A DNA stretch of 64,000 nucleotides from Tubiluchus corallicola. Its lineage: Eukaryota > Priapulida > Priapulimorpha > Priapulimorphida > Tubiluchidae. The notes beneath the pieces are model-generated. The model did not search any database. It was not told the origin of the DNA and worked only from the letters and a program-made list of their open reading frames with translations. This document shows positions 32,801 through 47,800 of this stretch, in pieces; the first letter of the stretch is position 1; each line of letters starts with the position of its first letter. The position numbers were made by a program, and so were the translations under genes. The stretch covers positions 596,605 through 660,604 of the forward strand of contig JAQGDQ010000071.1 in NCBI GenBank assembly GCA_030141605.1, written 5' to 3'.

Positions 32801-35800
32801 TGAGGCATTAAAATTCGAAACAAAACAAAAGCATTATAGCAAAACTAAGGGTATCTATGAAAACAATAATCATAGAGGAGAAAAACAGAAAATGTAATCT
32901 ATCATTAATATAATATAGAATGATAATTCTTTAATATATATATTATATATGTGTGTGTGCGTGTGCGCGCGTGCATGTGTGTGCGTGCATGCGTGTGTGA
33001 TTTTTATTTAAAGCTAAGTTTTTACAATTAAGGCAGATTCAACTACGTGTTTCTTTAGTGATGTTCCTAGCTGGAAACGTTGGATTTCTCTAATGTAAAT
33101 TTACTAATATTCATTATATAATGGATTGTTTATGAAATAGGTCAGAACAGATTTGGCCAAAAACAGATTTGTTTTAAGAAAAATCACAGGAACAGTAATC
33201 TTGTTGAAACTCAAACTGCACGTACATTATCGCAGCTGCTAATGGAACGCCATAAGAAAATATTAAATTATAAATGCCTTTGTCTTCTACAGGTACATCT
33301 ATTGGCTAATCTACCCATGCCATTGTTTAAACTGTGAAAAGCAGAAACTTCATGTTGTGCTAGTTTCCTTTCTATAAGCCAGATGGTCTCTCTGCTACTA
33401 CACAATACTACTCTGAAATATCAAGATATCTTCTTACGTGTCATTGCTGTTACTTTGTTGTCACTCCTGTAACTTGAACGATTATAACAGGAGTGACAGT
33501 AACAGGAATGACTGTCAAGGAAAAAAACCTGCTCACACGGGCTAACTATCCTACTTCACCCTTTCCAAATAATTAGATTCAACACAGTAAAGTACTAAAA
33601 TTAACCAGGCATGATTATAAGCATTTTATGTTCTGTTTTCTAATAACGGGATATATAACAGTAATGATCATGAATTAACATATCCAGAAACAATGAACCC
33701 AAACTTTTGTCAGAAAACTTAAAAAAATATTGGAGAAGCCACCGTTAAAAAGTTTGCCAAATCACAATAGGTGGTGCTCTCTACTAACAAATATTTAAAA
33801 CAATAGAGTCAATCAGTGGTACATGCCTCAGCTTTTCCACCAAAGTAACAGGAATGTCGTTGAACTTGGAGACACACGTGAAATTAAACAACACAAATAT
33901 TTGCTAGTTCTGAAAGTATTTGGGAAGAGGAGTTTCACCTTTAGTGTGCTGTTTAGAATAAAATACTGCAAATTAGTTTTTAAACGGATACTTTCTGCCA
34001 AATCTATCTAGAAAAGTTGAAAATGGGCACTGGGGACATAGGAAAAACTTTCACAGGAACTGATTTCAGCTTCAATAGAAATGTCCAAATCACTTTTCTG
34101 GCAACAAATACAACTGGAATAAGTTTCTTTGGTGTCTACCAGTCATGAGACAGTATTGCACCAGAAACTTTGTTATTTAAAAAAATTATCCTGGGACAAA
34201 AATTGTACGTTCTGTGGAGAATGGCCCACTTACAGAATGCTAATATTTTTCATCTGAAGACTGAAACTGAAAGGGTAAAAAAAGTGTAGAATATATACGG
34301 GTATCTCTTAATGGGAACGAGTGTGGATTGCAGAAAGATGACTGATGTCCCACGTTGTCCCACAACTTAAGAGGCTTATGGTACTAAATCAAATACTGCT
34401 TGTAAATCTGTTTCTGAAAGAAGTCGAAATAATTAATTTAAAAAAGCCCAGTCTGTATTTTCGTAGGAGATGCTACTTAAGTAGTCCAGTCGGTATTGTA
34501 TTGGCAGTTTATCTTGGAGCTTTGTTTGTTTTCTTTTGCGGTCAAGAGCGGGTTCTAGGCTTTATAGTTTAAAGCACCTAAGTTTAGCACTTGGAAAGGG
34601 AAGCCCAACTGACCCAGTAATTGGCGCGAAAAGACACAGTTCTGTAATGCATGGCTTCATATTCCAGCTGCTGGAGAAACTATATTTGGAACTGATCACA
34701 GCTTCCTCATAACTGCGCATGAGACTCGGAAAGCTTTCCGTGTGTCAAGGAACTGTATTTTTGTTTGCCTTGCATTTTATTCACTGTCTGAATAATGCAA
34801 TAAGGCTGGTCTTGTGGTCGTGTTAGCGTGATTGCCTCTTTTATTTCAAAAAACACCTTGTTACACAAAGAAATTTTTTTCGAAAGTTGGCGGAGGTGAT
34901 TAACAAATAATGGAAGCAGAAAGTCCATAATTATAGTTGCTAAAAATGGGTAAATGTAGTGTTGGAATAGGGGTGAGCATTCTCTACCAGAAAGCGAATT
35001 CGAATCGAATCGAATCGAATTTGTGACTTTCTAATTCGAATTGAACCGAACTTCATTATTTCGATTTCAAATTGAGATTGAATGATTTTCGAACCAGTTT
35101 TCGAACCACCAGTAAAAATTAGTTTTACAAAGATCATGCATATTACTCGACTTTGTTCTACAGTAAAACCACTAATAATGTGTCTAAAAAATTGTGCACA
35201 GAAATCACAGCTAAATTATGCTAATTGCATGGTGTTTCAAACATTTTAATGATAAAGAACGCATGTGGTTGAAGTGCTGAATTATTTGAATCTATTGTTT
35301 TAGGTTCGAAACGAATTCGAACTAAAAAACTCGTTCGCACTCAAACGTTCGATGCTCACCCCTAGTGTGGAACATAGTGTTGTTCAAATGCCAGTGTCTG
35401 CCAACTAGAATTCGTTAGGTTGATAAACAGAATGATAAAAAAGTTACGAAACTAAAAGGCAAAATGTACAATATAATACTGGTCGACACCACATAGAAGC
35501 AGCCCCTGAAAGCGCCTAGTGAACTTAGTTCAATTGTATGATTTAGCTTTTGCTGAAGTTTTACTAAACGTTTACGAACATGTTAAGTTTTCTGGCACTC
35601 ATAGCGGGTAGCAGTCTCGATGTAGCGAATCATTTCAGGTAGAGCGCGCTCATTGTCACCAGGATCATAGTTAATACTGTACAGACTACTGTCTATATGT
35701 TCTCTATAAAATTTATTAAATAGTGAAATGTTTGTAGTGAATCTTAGTGATAACACTAAGCATGGAAAACGACCCTTCAACTAACTTCTGAGTCTCATAT

Positions 35801-38800
35801 AGAGCAAATTCGTGCAGTTTTGCTTGTCTCATTGCAAGATTTCAGGTAGTATAATATTAATTCAAATGCTTACTTTCCACAATATTTTTTGTACAGGGTG
35901 TCTCAGAAATCACTATAACACTTTACATTTCCTGTATTTTTCAATAAGCAAAGCAAAATCTTTGAAAGTAATTCATACTGATGAACTGAAACCTTGAGAA
36001 ATTCTTTTAGGCAAATTAGACGATAATCTGAAAAGACTACTGCTCGAGTAGGTTTTTTCTATTTTAGCCACCTTCTTCAAGGACTTCAAGAGTTTTAGAG
36101 AACGTTACTGTGGCAAGTGGGGCATCTTGCATTGAAGAAGTCTCTCACAGCCCCTGAGTTGTGAGGAAGGGCTGCACCTTGTTGAAAAACTACATTGTTT
36201 TTAGTGCACTGCCGATGTGGTGCTCTAAATTTCCGCTGAAATTTTGACGTCATTTCTAACGCTACTGTCGTCGCCATAGCAACGGAGTTCCGGTCAAAAA
36301 CTCAATAAAAATTGCCCTAGACCCTTTTTGATTCGAGTAAGAGCTTACCAAGATTGGACAAAAAATCAAAATATATAGTGACTTATAGAAGCCCTACAGA
36401 TTAAACCCAGTTCAACCGTTTATTGGAAGAATTTACATGCGTGATATATTAGAAGGTATTCTTTGGACATTCTCCATCAAACGCCACTTTTATCTACCAC
36501 GCTAGTAGTCCATAAAACATTCATTTTGACTTATGACGCCACACAGTTCAGCTTCAGCTTTTCTTTTCGAGAACTTTTTCATTGTATATTTGCATGTTTT
36601 GATAGGTGTAGAATGTCATGAGTGTCTCCAAATTCACATAGAACCTTACTGGTAGGTTTGCCCTACCATCTAAGGTAATTTAATTGAAAAGGACTAGTGA
36701 AGGACTGCACAAATGTTTTGCGTAAACACGTGCGTCATTCAAAGTCTGTTTAAGCGTCGTAGAATTAATTGTGCATAATCACCCTAATTTTGTTAAGCAG
36801 TGCATGTAAGATAATGTTAACAGCTGTTGCTTCTATTGCGTAAGACATTCGTCAGCATATTTATAGATAATTTCAAGGACCTACTGCTATGCACCACACT
36901 GCCACTAATTAATTAAATATTACTATATCTGGATTTGGGTATTTTCAGAAATCGTAGGTAACAAGCAAAGTGAAGCCCAGTTCAGGGTGCGAGCGTTCAG
37001 TGCAATAGAGAAGCCATAATCGCTGCCCCACATCTTGACTGCTTATTTCCGTCCTCCCACATCTTTTGCGTGCATGTGCGTGATGGATCAATATGATGCT
37101 GCTCTGTGCCGAACGCTACCTGTTATCAATAAATCACTACTGTAGTTTCAGCTTATTGTTATTGGCTCGAAGAGAACTGTTGTCTGTGTGACCATTATGC
37201 TGTACATAAATAGCAGGGGTCTTTGAGGCCATCACCAGATGTATAAGGTTGGAGGCATGTCCAAAATTAAACATTTATGCGCCTAATTCTAATGCAATCG
37301 TTCCAATGATCCAGTGCACAAGCCCCATAATTTTGTAAATATTTATTTATTAAATCAAGGCACCCGAAATACTGGAAATGTGAAAAATTCAACAATCTAA
37401 TTATATCTGCTAGTGATTTATCGGGTGAATTATCATTTTTTTCACCAGTAATAATGAAACACGTGTCTGACTCTAGTTGACCCTGCATTCTGGTATCCTG
37501 CGCTCATCATAATGCTTCTAATTTTGTAGTTGTGGAAGAACCAGTAGCTAGTAATATCAACAGTTAGGTGTATTAGTCATGTTTTGTATACATGCATATC
37601 ATGTATACATTTTTCCTCGATGAACGCTAACGTTAGCTAAAAATTGCTTAGCTTGGATAAATTAAGAAAAACTATGCACCAACCTATGTTTGGCATTTAT
37701 AAAGGCAAAATTACGATTGCTGGCATGTAATACTCGTAACTTGTGCACGTTCGTTCCAATAACCAAAGTTCACGTCTAAATTAAAAATACGGTTACAAGC
37801 TTTCTTTATAAATCACTTGCCAGGTTTCCCGTTAATACGTGCAGTTCTGGCTGAACAAGACTGCATGTGTATTTGAACTCCACTCTCATTTACTCTTATC
37901 AAAACATTAGATAAAACAGTGATTTACAAAATTGTTGCTAGTGTTCTGCAAACATCGCTTAATAGCTTATTGCAGCGTACTGCAGTGCACTTTGACCTGT
38001 TTTGTCACATCGCATTCAAGATAGGATCTTCTTTTTCTTACGCATAATTAGCGTTCCAAAATCTTCACACTTGCGCAACTGCAATAATCCTAGAAAAGAG
38101 TATTCCCCAGTTATCAGGGATTAGCTGAAAAAGTTCTGTTTTGTATTAAGACTGCAGATAGTTTGCAAAAAATTTGGGCAATTTCAAGAGCAGAGCAGGC
38201 GATGCGAAACAGCAAAAGCTATTTGTGTATTGGACTTGTTCATGGGAAAGCTCTTAATACATCATACGAAAGTAAGATCAGCGATGTTTTGAAATCACCC
38301 AGAAATTAAATAGTATTGCTCTCTAGGTCTACTTTATGTTCTCATGTCGACTGTGCAGAGTTTAGAGATTAATCAGTGAATTTCTGGTTTATTAGACTTA
38401 AAATTAGTCCAGCATAAGTGATATTGTGGGCTAATGGTACATAAAAATCGTATAGTTTTACATTGCTTGATTGGAGAAACCCACTTTTTACGATTGTCCA
38501 GTCATTATGCCTGAATTGCACATTTTTCTCCTTGTATTTTGTATTTTGTAAAGTAGTACATTAGTAAGTATACTATGAGCCTATATGATGCTTTTCTTTT
38601 TAGGTGTGCCTTTCCCACCATCACATCGGCTCACAATGTCAGAGGTGTTCGACGCAAAAGGGAAGCCTCGCATGGAAGTTATGAAGCAACACTTTATTTT
38701 AGAGGGTCGAGTAGAGGAAGCAGTAGCTCTTAAAATTATAAATGATGGTGCCGCATTATTACGAGCTGAAAAAACAATGATAGATGTAGAAGCTCCAGTT

Positions 38801-41800
38801 ACAGGTAAGCAGTAATTTCCCAGTAAACGCTTACTATATTATCCACAAGCCAAGCAAGGTACAAGTGTCACCTTGCTTCACCTTTGTTATTAGAGCTCTT
38901 CTTATTACCATTATGACAGAGTCTGAGCGTGAGACACGTGCTAAGGTGTCGATTACGTACAGTATAATTAAATATGATTGATTATACAGATTTACAGTTA
39001 CATTACATATATAAAATTCATAATCGCAAATTACAATTAAACCTTTGTGATGCTATTCCTTTGGGCAAAGTTATGTTTGTAATTAGCACCACCACCTTAT
39101 GTCCACAAAAAACATTGCTTTTGCAATTATTTGTTTACCTCTAAATCTCCATACACAATACAAATATGTGATTAAAGTAGTGTTGCCACTTATACCATAA
39201 TTAACAGAACATACACGTTCATGATACAAAAAAGAGACTATACAATAATCGATAATTGTATGATAATTTAGTATTGCGAAACTAAAAAGCAAGGCATGAA
39301 AAATTGTGCATTGAAAAATTTAAAACATTACTGCTAACGAGTGGGAAATAAACAAACTTTGATTTCAACTGATTTTAAATATTCCACGACTCAGCTTTAA
39401 ACATTCACAAAGCTTTAATAAAAAAATTTTGTTTGAAAGAGATTTTTTCACAATTTTTTTGTGGCCGGCCCTAGCATTTACCACAATTAATAACTTTTTT
39501 AGATGTTAATCATTATTTCACTTATCACTGTATTAGTAGTGACAGCACATGTATAATCAGTCGCAATTAACTTATGCAGAATCTCCTGGAAATTAGATTT
39601 TAATTCATTTTATTTCATTAACTCGTTCATTCGAAAAATATAGCATAGTTTTGGTAAATTATAGTAATTAAATTATATTATATTAGATAACCGTTACTCA
39701 CTTAAACACCAATATCGGTGCATTACAGATGCAAAAACATTGAGATTATGTGATAATTTCATCGTTCTTCTGGTGTGTGAATGTTTTCTTGTAAAGTTAA
39801 TACATAAAAATCGTACTTCCAAAGCTTTATTATGAAACACATAACTAACGGCGTGTATGGACTAAATGACAAGTCAGCAAACAGTTGTTAGTTATTGTAA
39901 TTATTGTATCGCCTTCAGCATAAATAAATTTATATTGTTTCATTTTATGACGAAATAATATAAAGCCTTTTATGCCAATGACTGTTAGTGAAACTGATTG
40001 TTAACGAATAATGGCCAGAAATAAACACAGTTACTCTTCCACTCTAAAGCGCAGAGGAGCGTGGGATAGAAATGCACCTTGAAATTGAATAATGGCCATT
40101 GTCGGCAGAACAAACTCGCGCTGTGCTTCTGCTCCCTGGCTCAGTGATAATTCTACATGAAGCCATGTTCTATGGCGTATAGTCAAGAGAATGAAGCCTG
40201 CGCCTGCTGTAATAAGAGTCTTGGATCAATATTTGCTTTCCCAGCTCCTGTAATACTGGACAGTGTGTTCGTGTACTATACCAGATCCAGGCTAGAATCT
40301 CCCTGCACATGTCTTCATTTCCTGTAGGTTTGTTTGTTTGCACCCTGGATTAAAATTGTCTTTTTCATTGTGCAATCTTCAGTTTTCCATCTTGGAATCT
40401 TCAGTAGCTTGGGAAGAGTTTTTTCAAATGTCCACTTGTGGGTTTCAGGATTTTCGTATAGAATACCTGTAATTCAACTGTACTGTTTCATTGTACTCGC
40501 AAAGTACAACCTCTTGTGGCAGGTCTACAACCTGTGTAGACTATAGACACAATCCTTATTGAATCTGTAGATAAATAATCATGATATATCTAAATTTATG
40601 TTATCCATCTTGGCCTAAGCTCATGATAAGGGTCCGTACATACTATTAATCTGGTATGAATTTTCATTTTTTTATTATTTAACCGATCTCTATCTCCCTA
40701 GCTAGCAGCGTGTATCAACTGTTTACCACCGGGTCTATGTAATCCTAAAAACATGAAGAGTGTTCAACAAATGACCTTAGGAGAAAATATGTCGTTATAA
40801 TATTTCGATTTCAATGGCTTGATGAAAACAAACGTGACACTTTTCGTTTTGTTTAATAGATATAGTTTTATATTGAGCTCCATACAAGCTGCCTCCTTTC
40901 ATGTTAATTCATTTAGGTGGTTGCTGTGTAATCGATTGTCCATGTTGCCCTGTTAGTTGTTGGCTGCCCTACAGCAGCTTCAGCGTTTTTCCCCGTGTTT
41001 ATGCAAGCAAATCTAAAAAAACACTGTTTTTATTCGCATCCGCGCTGTCATGCGGATGCTGCTTGCACTCATTAACGAAGATATGGATTGAGGCAATTGC
41101 ACGTACACGGTTATTGAATTGCTTGGTAATTGTATAACTTGCTGGGAATGATCAAACATTGAGAGCGCAGTCTGTAGACACTATACGCTCTTGCTGATTA
41201 TTGTAATATTTGTATATATCATATTGATAACATTGAGGTCGTTTATTGTTTGTCGAAATTGCTGATGATTTGGAATTTGACAGCAGTGCGTTATGTTGTT
41301 ATGCCAAATATCCTAAAGGTTTCTATTATGACATTAAATGTGTATTGAAGTATCAAAAGCATAAAGCTCAATAAACCGTGAATTGCCATATATATTTTGC
41401 TTGCACAGGCTCAGAACAGTAACTTTCCACAAAATAGTAATATTTATTTTACATGTATAACACAATTTTCACATTTAGCAAATTCCTTCAAATATAATTA
41501 TAGGCAATGTTTTCTCCATTACCGAGCTCTGAATGCCCAATATATTTTAAAGTAGTCTGATTGTTTTTAAGGTATGATGACTACCTGAAGAGATATACTA
41601 TGAACATATTAATTCACCTATTGCTTCTTATTTATTTTTATCCTAACATATTAATTCACCTATTGTTTCTTATTTAGTTTATCCTAAATTTTTGCATTGT
41701 TTTCTTTCAATAATCACCATTTTTGTATTTGTATATAAAAGTTTTCAAGATGGTAATAGGCTAATATTGTTTCTTACGTTTTTCTTACGTTTTTGCCTTT

Positions 41801-44800
41801 TCAGCCATTGTATTGATCACTGTTTGTTATTTCATGCAAACTAACGTCGCCAGAATTAAAGTTAGTTTGACTCAAGGGTCATTACGGTTTCTTGTCTTTT
41901 CATTTCTGCGTACATTATTAATTAACAAAGTAAACAAAGTTGAATTTAATTAAATTTTTAGGCCTATTTTATATAAGCGTTAGTTAAATTGTTGCCAATT
42001 TTTTGATGTGTTAGCTATGGGTACTATTCTGAGACATTTTGATTGCATGCTTTTTACTGACCTTTTTCTTCTTTTTCAGTTTGTGGTGATATTCACGGTC
42101 AGTTCTATGACCTTATGAAACTGTTTGAAGTGGGTGGTCCACCCTCATCGACGCGGTATCTTTTTCTTGGTGATTATGTTGATAGGGGATATTTTAGTAT
42201 AGAGGTATGTATGAGAAAGTGATGCTTAATGAATTATATACATGTGTTAATTGAACGTGTGTTAGTCATTACAAAATAATTTATTTATTCCAGTGCCAGA
42301 TGTGACAGAAAAGCTGCATAATGCAAATCTTGAGCTTTACACTAAGAAATATAAGACAAATGAGGCCAAATTTCTGAGTATGATAAGAAATATCAGATAA
42401 ATATTAAAGTAAGAATGAAACAAAAGGTCTAACCACCAACAGTATCATTTAGTTATGAAAGTAGTATTTAGATGAAGGGTTGTAAAAAGCATGTGGACTA
42501 TCGAGTCAGACACCCCGAACCTTCACAGCTGTCAGCACTTGAATCACTGATTAAGCATTCTTCAAAATTCAGCCACTTCAAATTAGAGCAAAATGCAAAT
42601 TACTTAGTGTAATTTTTCCACCTCTTGCCAATTAAATTATTATGAATAAAACTTAATAAATGTTTTAGTAAGCAACATCTCTAAACATTTTCCCTTATTG
42701 CGACAAGCTACAAAAAATGTGTAAAATCACATGACTAAAGTGCAATAAGCCTACATAACCACTGAAGAATTGTTCATATTGGCATCTAATTTTGTTAAAT
42801 TTAGTTAAAATAACTTTTGGTTTTAAAAGATTTAAAAAAGCATATTTATTTAAAAAACATGCATGCAGTTTTCAAAATAAAATTATTCCACCTTACGTTA
42901 GATAATGGTGATACCATATGTAATTTGCTGTTTACTGTAATAATCACTGTCCTGCTGTGAAATTATCTCAGAAGTAGAATTGTCTGTTTCTAAGCTTGAG
43001 TTAGACATGTAAAGGCACTTTAATATAAACATCATATATTTTCAGCGCTCTAATATTTACATCAAAGTAGGATGTAATTTGAAATTTCTTTTTTAAGCGC
43101 ATGTATCGGTTTTATTCTTTCCTGTGTCAGTTTGTTTGTTGGGTAATTCTTAATGTTTGAAGTGACAGCCTCATTGTATCAAATTCTTTATTAACATTGC
43201 ATCGTTGATGCAATTTTCATTGAGGATAATGTAAGTGGTACTTGAGTACTCGTTGTCAAACACACGCGGAGTTTCTTACATTCGCAGATAGTTACAATAC
43301 TAACACTGGGACAGTTTTATTCAGAATTTAAAAACATTTAAATTGCTTTAAAATGTCTCCATGTCATCGGTATACAGTTATTTTTCTGCCAGGTAGTTTT
43401 CTCAAGTTCTCATTGTTCATTTTATTGTCTGAACTCCTAATGATTGTGATTATTCATCTAAATTATTAGCAGTGGTGGACCCATTGTAATGTTTCTGCTA
43501 GATCAAAATGTAAAACAACTCCCTGATACTTAGTTTCACATATCAAATGAAAGTAAAAATTTCAAGCAAATAAAGTTTTACATCTTTTCAATATTGTTTT
43601 ATTTATTTGTGTTTATCCATGCACAATACAAAACTAGTAAATTTTAGTAGTGTTATAAGAAAACTGAAAATCTCACATACATAGAACAGTCAATCCAAGT
43701 ATCTTACATGCCATAACTTGAAAATGGTTTTGAAGCATAATTGTGGAATATTCTTTAGCTGATGAATTTTATCTTCAGTTAAGGATACAAAGTTTAGAAC
43801 AGCACTAGTTAAAATGGTAGGGCATATAAAAAGTGATCCAAACCGTTTAAATAACAGCTAAGTAATCCCCACATCGCATTTGCTTTGGCCCCTTACGAAT
43901 ACGTCCGACTCTTTAAAGATAGTCAAACAACATACCTTGATTGCTGTGCTAACCAGTGCATCAGGTAAATATCATTTACATTAAGTGATTTCCTTCCTTT
44001 ACAATAGGATACTCTTCGAATATAGTAGATGGGTCCACCTAAGTCTTAAGCTACATATATTATGAACGATTTGTACCTTGAAGCATAATTTTCTAACTTT
44101 ATACTATGTACTTAATTATTGTTTAGTATGGCTTGCAAACTAGCAGCATTATGTAAAGTTATATTTTTTCAGTGAAATATTTTTCTTTTAACCATTTCGT
44201 AATTTTTAAAATTACTACCACATTTTGGTAAATATATCAGTTTGGTTATTCAGTTCGCAGTTCAGTGCACAAGGCACAGTGCACTTTTCGCCCATGGAGT
44301 ACACATACATTGAACACATGCTTTGTGTCAACATTTTGTTTAGTGTATAAACATTCATTGTAATAAAATTTAGTATTCAGATTGATTGATGAACTTTCAG
44401 ACAGCCTGGTCCGGTATACTGTTCTGACTCCTGTAAATTTTTATACTGGAGTGTCTGTTATCTGGCTTTTGTTATAGTACCTCTAAAAAACTTTAATTAT
44501 GCAAATAATGACCATTGAAATAAGATCACAAAATCAATTGTCGCACACGCTGTGTTCCAACAAGCTCTAGTACAGGTTGAATATATTGAATAAAAACAAA
44601 ATTCTTTTGAATGAAGTTATACGAAGTTTGAATGTTTAAACTCTACTGATGAACATGATGCATATTCAACTGAACTGCTGCAAGCATTTAACTTCAGCAT
44701 AGGGTCTTGGAACTATGTGCTACTCTAGATGTTACCTGAATGTAACATTGGGCATTGTACATTTGTTAAACATTTAAATTGTATATATAAACTGAGTAGG

Positions 44801-47800
44801 CTATACAAATTCTGCTTAAGTAGGTTGGCTGAAATCTTACAATGTTCACTTTTTTCGTACTATGAAAAAATATTTTGTGACAGACAAAGTTATTTTTCAT
44901 TTCAGTGTGTAGTTTATCTATGGGCGCTGAAACTGCTTTACCCTACCACATTATTCCTGCTAAGGGGAAACCATGAGTGTAGACACCTCACAGAGTATTT
45001 CACATTTAAAACAGAATGTAAGTTCACTTTTCTTGTTTGTGTGTATTGGTTTATGGGTAAATGTTCGGTAAATGTTGTTGTGAATGTTGTTCAATGCAAT
45101 GTGATGTTTCAAACATTGGCTGCAAGTTTTACAGGAATGCACAGGTAACAATAGCAGATTGTATGCTTTTAAAACTAACTATCTTCTAGATGATATATAA
45201 CCTTTTATTAGTTGCTTCCAGTATTTCACGTTTGCATTATGACCGTTCAGTTCTGGCCATACGACTTGCCGTACGCGGAACTAATGTACTTCACCGCTCT
45301 ACTGGCTGACTTTATAACAGCTGGATGAGTGAAGCATTTAACTGCTATAACCGGGATTATATTAGGCCTTTTTAGTTAGTTTTAACCTGTTGAGTAAGGT
45401 AGGTCATCGCTACTTTTCTCGCATTTGCACAATCAATCTTCTGCTAGCCACCAAGGACAAAATGTGCATATCATACATTTGCTTGCTTCCAGCTGTCAGA
45501 GAAATAATGCGAAGACATGTATCGTACATTTCGCTGCCACCAATCACCAGACAAATATTGCCTTTCCTGCTCCCAACCACCAGAGAAATAATGCTAAGGT
45601 GCATGTATCATGCATTGTCTTACTACCAATCACCAAGGAAATAATACCGAGGCACATGTAGTACATTTTTTGTTGTTCCGACCTCCTATATATGTCTCTC
45701 ACTTCCCTGATGTCAATGACCAGAGAAATAATGCCATGACACACGTATTACGCATTGTCCTATTGCCAGCCAGCAAGGTAATAATTTAGAGATATCGCAC
45801 ATTTCTATGCTGCCACCTGCCAAAGAAATAATGCCGAGCCATATGTATCATGCTTATCATGCCAACCACCAGAGATATAATTGCCAACCACCGAAATGAA
45901 TGTATTATCCATTGCCCTGCTTTCAGCCACCACGGAAGTAATGCAGAGGCGTAATGCAAAATGCATTTCCCTGCTGCCAGCAACCAGGGTAATAATGTCA
46001 AGACACTCATACTATGAATTGCCCCACAGCCACCTACCAAGGAAATAATGTTGAGACATGTGTATCATGGATTTCCTTGCTGTCAGGTACCTGAGAAATA
46101 ATGCTGAGACATATGCATCATGCACTTCCCTGCTGCCAGCCACTAGGATAATAGACACATACGTATCATCTGGAGAAGAAGGAAAGTCAATAAATTTGTT
46201 CTGGAGAAATGCCATTTTCCAACACCAAATCATATCTACTATTCTAGTAGGATAAGCTCAGTTTTGAGCATGTTATTCCTGCAGATGACTCACTGCAAAA
46301 AGACATCTTGTTTGGTAAAGTCCAAGATAACAACTCCGGGTCTAGATCTGTTGAAGGACCTAGTTGAAGTGAGATCACTGCAGGAGATGATGGAGCAAGC
46401 AAGAGATAGACATGTATGGAGAGAGAGAGAGATAGTCTGTGATGTCACCAGGGGTCGAATATGACCAACTAGAAAATGATGATATGTATCGCACATTTCT
46501 CTGCTTCTAGTCACCAAGGAAACGTCGTCAAGAATGTGTCATGCTGTTTTTTTCTGCCAGCCACCAAGGACATAATGCGGAGACGCACATGTCACTCATT
46601 TCCCCGGTGCCATTCGCTAAGGAAATGGTCCCGAGGTACATGTATCAGGCAATTCCTTCCTGCCAGCCAGCAGGGACATAATGTAGAGACACATGTATTA
46701 TGCATTTCTTTGCTGCAGAATATCAAATTATTCAACTCATGGCTTTCCTGTAGATTTGTGAGCACTTTCGTAGTGTAATGTAAAAACAAGTTCTTGTATA
46801 GATGTGCAGATCCATTTTAGTTGCATACGAAAGAGTCGCCTTTGACAAAGTTAGACAGTGAAGATAAAGCGTGTCAGCCTAGGTAGTACATGTAAAAAAG
46901 CTGGTACAGTTACATGTGAACAGACAAAATGTGATTGTCTAACTGATGCCAAACTCAGTGAGTGCTACTAAGTTCTTTGCCTTATGATTGTTTATCTTTC
47001 GCATTTGACAGTTAAAGTTCAACAAATGAATGTGCAGAACACTATTTTAATTAGAAAAGAATTTTAAAGCATACTCTTTGTTATAAGATAATCACAATAC
47101 CTTGAAAAAGTAAATTTTTTTGAAAATTCTGACAATTTTTTAACCCGAGACCAAATACATACTTGTATAAAATTAAACTGCCCTTTATAGAAATACTTAA
47201 ATTGCTATACAGCAAATGTCAACATTCTTTGTTTTGTAGTCATTATTTCATTGTACATATCATTTAAGTACTTTTTGGATGGTAAAGACCAAATGTGAAA
47301 TGTTGTGAATATCCTATTTAGATGGATGATGAGGGAATCTAGCTTTAATTATGAACAAAACCACAAATGCCCATTTTGATTCTTGACGTTTCGATAGCAA
47401 AACTTGTCCAAAGTGTAAAATCTGTAGGCAAAAATTTTTTTTAACATTTAAACATATAAAATTGATTTATAAAAATACCTACAAACTTTCCAACATATTA
47501 GCAAAAATTCAAATAGCTACCATGTGCAACTAAACAAAAATTTAAGTGGCAAAGAAGTGCAGTACAACGTTCATGAAACACTTTTGATAAAAAATTATAA
47601 CCTAGCCTCAATAATTAGATGTCATCTTGCCACTAAAACTCTTCTAACTCATTGACTGGTCCTCACTGACTGGCTACCTCTAGTAGTTTGTCCATTTGCT
47701 AACTAAACTTGTGACTGCCTAGCTATCGTAGCTAAGAATGGACCAACACCACCCAGGGATTCTCACCATACTGTCCCGTCAGGATGGCAAATCGACCGAA

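Larger units (their letters stand above)
24884..38603. other. Calcineurin A intron 1 (13.7 kb)
   Basis: Mostly AT-rich. Recognised content: a C/A-rich, G-poor patch at about 26470-26570, a TA array inside an 18-bp inverted repeat (26704-26909), a LINE 3' end (27796-28200), three diverged copies of a repeat (30715-31260), a GT run (32935-33000), a hAT-like MITE (34969-35364) and a Tc1/mariner scar (about 35895-36300). The stretches 28200-30700, 31260-32900, 33000-34960 and 36420-38600 show nothing I can name. Confidence 0.7.

Noticed and set aside
46264-46464. Frame with QARDRHVW, like the end of a LINE ORF2
   Set aside because: The likeness is only a few residues, with no RT or endonuclease context. 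It lies in the minisatellite gap. Too weak to call.
45390-46789. Several open frames on both strands
   Set aside because: They run through the minisatellite. Repeats of period ~55 with few stops give long frames by chance.
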